Assembly: GCF_031845305.1 (NCBI RefSeq)
Contig: NZ_JAVREH010000007.1
Coordinates: 124,001 to 188,000, forward strand
Length of the DNA: 64,000 bases
Source of the DNA: Jatrophihabitans_A lederbergiae
GTDB taxonomy: Bacteria > Actinomycetota > Actinomycetes > Mycobacteriales > Jatrophihabitantaceae
Direction: 5' to 3'
Shown here: piece by piece, positions 62,262 through 64,000 of the stretch
Layout: each line of letters begins with the position of its first letter
How positions within the stretch are numbered: position 1 is the stretch's first letter
Position numbers and translations under genes: made by a program
The notes under the pieces: generated by a model
What the model was told of the DNA's origin: nothing
Seen by the model: only the letters and a program-made list of their open reading frames with translations
Databases searched by the model: none

Positions 62262-62306
62262 GCCCGCACTTCCGCCAGCGTCGTCCCGGGCGCGCTGAGG
62301 CCGCAC
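62244..62306. repeat. duplicated lysX 3' end with stop codon
   Basis: CGTCCCGGGGCGCGCTGAG-CCGCAC (62244-62269) recurs as CGTCCCGGGCGCGCTGAG-GCCGCAC (62282-62306), period 38 bp. Copy 1 contains the true lysX TGA (62259-62261); copy 2 carries an equivalent TGA. Confidence 0.8.
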
Positions 62307-62350
62307 GGTCAGTTGATTGCACGGTCAGTTGATTGCACGGTCAATTGATG
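62303..62350. repeat. three tandem 16-bp copies of the LCP gene 3' end
   Basis: GCACGGTCAGTTGATT at 62303 and 62319, then GCACGGTCAATTGATG at 62335. The third copy is the real end of the minus-strand LCP gene with its TGA (62341-62343); the other two lie downstream of it and each keep a TGA. Confidence 0.88.
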
Positions 62351-63804
62351 CACGAAGACGCGCTGTACGCCTTGGCCGGTGACGGGGCACTCGTCGTGGG
62401 CGCGGGCGTCGAGGCTCCGGACGAGGCGGCCGTCCCTGGCGCCCTGACCGGCAGCCGATCCACGCCGAGCAGGATGGTGACCGCGCGGACCCGCGAGGAC
62501 ACCGCCACCCCGGCGCCCGGCAGGCTGGCCGCCACCGTCTTGGCCTGGCTCTCCATTCCCGCCGGGTACTGGATCGTGGTGGTCGTCGTCTTGGCGCCAT
62601 TGCCCGCGTGGCCAGCTCTGAAGCCCAGCCGCTGGAGCGCCGCGACGGTGGTGGGGCCGGCCGATGCGACCCCGCTGCCGTTGACGACACGCACCGAGAC
62701 CATGGCGGGCTCGACCGTCGCCGCCTTCTCGTAGTTGGTCGGTCGGCCGATCACCTTCGCGACGAAACCAGGGATCGCCGCCATGTTCACGGCGACGATC
62801 GAGACCTCGGCGCCGTGCACATAGATGGTAGGAGTGCCGAGCGTGGGAATGGTGGCGAACGTGACGTTGCCGGCGCTCAGGCCCTGCACCTGGCTCGCGA
62901 ACTTGCCCAGGTCCAGGCCCGGGTCCTTGGTGATCGAGGAGCTGACCGCCCGCAGCAGCTTCTGGATCTTGAACAGCGACCCACCGGACGTCAGCTTGCG
63001 GAACTCGGTCGACAGGAAGTACTGCTGGCGCACCTCGCGATCCAGGTCGCCCCGCGGCAGGTTGTGCCGCTGCCGGACGAAGGACAGTGCCTGGCTGGCG
63101 TTGAGGGTGGACCGGCCGGCCGGCAGATCCGTTCCGGAGTACGGGTCCTTCGCCGGCTGGTTCAGGCAGACCTGGATGGGACCCAGGACGGAGGCGATCC
63201 GGTAGAAGCCGAGCATTGACACCGCGACGTAGTGGTCGATCGTCAGGCCCGTCAGGTTCTGGATGACGGTGATCAGCAGCCGGGCCCCGCCGGACGCGCC
63301 GCCCTTCTCGGAGCCGAGGCTGTAGGCGGCGTTGAGCTTGTTCATGCCGTACCCCGGAACGTTGACCCAGGAATCCCGGGGAAACGAGATGCCGGTCGCC
63401 CGGGACCCGTCTGCGGGGACGTGCAGCACCATCATGGTGTCGGTGTTGATGCCGCCGCCGTCCGTGGTGGTGCTCAGCGCCGCCAACTCCGACGGGGTCG
63501 CGCCGGTGCGGTCGTCATTGCCGACGAGCAGGATGTTCTGGTCCTCGCCGTCCATGTCGGCCTGGCGCGGAGCGCCCGCAACCGCCTTCGAGAACGGGTC
63601 GACGGTGTGCACGTCGGACAGGAAGTTCTGGTACGTCACCCACGCATAGCCACTGCCGAGCAGCACCGCAAGGGACAGCAGGGCTGCGATCAGCCGCACG
63701 CCGATTCCGAACCCGCGCCGCAGCCGGCCACGCCCGTGTGGCAGCGCTGCGGGCAACGGCAGCCGGGCGTCGCCGTCTGAGGACGTTGATCGGTGCTCAC
63801 CCAT
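62341..63804 (-). CDS. LytR-CpsA-Psr (LCP) family phosphotransferase with LytR_C domain
   Basis: A 487-residue type II membrane protein. After a cytoplasmic tail and one helix (GVRLIAALLSLAVLLGSG) comes the LCP domain: NILLVGNDDRTG, GGGINTDTMMVLHVP, ATGISFPRDSWVNVPG (with the catalytic-type Arg and Asp), LNAAYSLG and LSFVRQRHNLPRGDLDR. A LytR_C domain (VSVRVVNGSGVAS, LGFRAGHAGN) and a Ser/Thr/Pro tail follow. LCP enzymes attach arabinogalactan or other polymers from lipid carriers to peptidoglycan. ATG at 63804 follows TACTCT and 6 nt (leaderless-type). Confidence 0.92.
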   Translation of the reverse strand: MGEHRSTSSDGDARLPLPAALPHGRGRLRRGFGIGVRLIAALLSLAVLLGSGYAWVTYQNFLSDVHTVDPFSKAVAGAPRQADMDGEDQNILLVGNDDRTGATPSELAALSTTTDGGGINTDTMMVLHVPADGSRATGISFPRDSWVNVPGYGMNKLNAAYSLGSEKGGASGGARLLITVIQNLTGLTIDHYVAVSMLGFYRIASVLGPIQVCLNQPAKDPYSGTDLPAGRSTLNASQALSFVRQRHNLPRGDLDREVRQQYFLSTEFRKLTSGGSLFKIQKLLRAVSSSITKDPGLDLGKFASQVQGLSAGNVTFATIPTLGTPTIYVHGAEVSIVAVNMAAIPGFVAKVIGRPTNYEKAATVEPAMVSVRVVNGSGVASAGPTTVAALQRLGFRAGHAGNGAKTTTTTIQYPAGMESQAKTVAASLPGAGVAVSSRVRAVTILLGVDRLPVRAPGTAASSGASTPAPTTSAPSPAKAYSASSCIN

Positions 63805-63932
63805 CCTTCGAGAGTAGGCAGCCTGGCTGACAGTTCCGGCCACGCGGAGCTTTCCGAGCCGCTACGGGGCCAGTTTCACAGCCGATCGACGGCCTTCTCT
63901 CAGGGTGGGCCTCCCGGTCCCGGTGGGCAGGT

Positions 63933-64000
63933 CTAGGACGTGCGGCGGCGCAGCGACGTGGCGAGGGCGGCACCACCCAGCAGTACACCGATGATGCCGA
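63933..64000 (-). CDS. C-terminal end of a membrane-anchored protein (partial)
   Basis: Only the last 21 codons lie in the window: GIIGVLLGGAALATSLRRRTS and a TAG at 63933. A hydrophobic stretch followed by a short Arg-rich tail is the usual end of a secreted, C-terminally anchored surface protein. Nothing can be said about the rest. The gap between this stop and the LCP gene (about 130 nt) shows no other feature. Confidence 0.5.
   Translation of the reverse strand, partial: GIIGVLLGGAALATSLRRRTS

Overview
The window is 64 kb of high-GC, densely coding actinobacterial DNA. Gene content and order closely follow the Mycobacterium tuberculosis block Rv2184c to Rv2220: ArsA-like ATPase, SRPBCC proteins, fadD15, pimB', NlpC/P60 hydrolase, exonuclease-GIY-YIG, trpD, ctaE-qcrCAB, ctaF/ctaC, asnB, adoK, erpA-like, DUF3043, cobT-cobS, gcvT, pepA, E2 acyltransferase, TIGR01777, lipB-lipA, DUF4191, RDD, glnA1. 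No mycolic-acid genes are seen and several unrelated genes are inserted, so a non-mycobacterial relative in or near the Mycobacteriales/Frankiales/Jatrophihabitantales is likely. The genus cannot be fixed from this window. No rRNA, tRNA, CRISPR array or intact transposon was found.

Layout. 0-1 kb: a gene graveyard (partial HTH gene, methyltransferase and alpha/beta-hydrolase remnants). 1-6.9 kb, minus strand: MFS exporter, EEP phosphoesterase, ROK kinase, small acidic protein, ArsA-like ATPase, two SRPBCC proteins. 7-12.8 kb: fadD15, converging with a minus-strand operon (NlpC/P60 hydrolase, membrane metallopeptidase-like protein, PIM mannosyltransferase) led by a c-di-AMP riboswitch. 12.9-17.1 kb: Cys-rich mini-protein, broken NYN-domain gene, exonuclease-GIY-YIG protein, AsnC-type mini-regulator, trpD, receiver-like protein. 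17.3-23.4 kb: cytochrome bcc-aa3 genes without ctaD. 23.5-34.3 kb: epimerase-like protein and asnB, broken GGDEF-EAL and malQ genes, adoK, A-type Fe-S carrier, DoxX, DUF3043, aldo/keto reductase. 34.4-38.1 kb: cobU-cobT-cobS facing gcvT. 38.2-43.4 kb: pepA, lpdA and the lipoyl E2 gene. 43.4-50.2 kb: TIGR01777, a Ser/Thr kinase, a frameshifted MMPL gene, lipB-lipA. 50.3-54.8 kb: secreted stalk protein, DUF4191, RDD, glnA with a GlnR-type operator. 54.8-56.8 kb: a decaying AbiE toxin-antitoxin island. 56.8-64 kb: a secreted CBM-GH26-like hydrolase behind a second c-di-AMP riboswitch, lysX, an LCP-family ligase and a cut-off membrane protein.

Themes. (i) Respiration and lipoate-dependent metabolism are grouped: cytochrome bcc plus oxidase subunits, E2/E3 and both lipoylation enzymes, and gcvT. 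(ii) Two c-di-AMP aptamers precede secreted or wall-directed enzymes; the first sits at the head of an operon that includes a PIM mannosyltransferase. (iii) Many genes start on or next to a predicted +1, with TANNNT then 6-7 nt before the start codon, implying widespread leaderless mRNAs. (iv) At least five genes end in short duplications of their own 3' end, each copy carrying the stop codon. (v) Accessory genes carry frameshifts while the syntenic core genes are intact.
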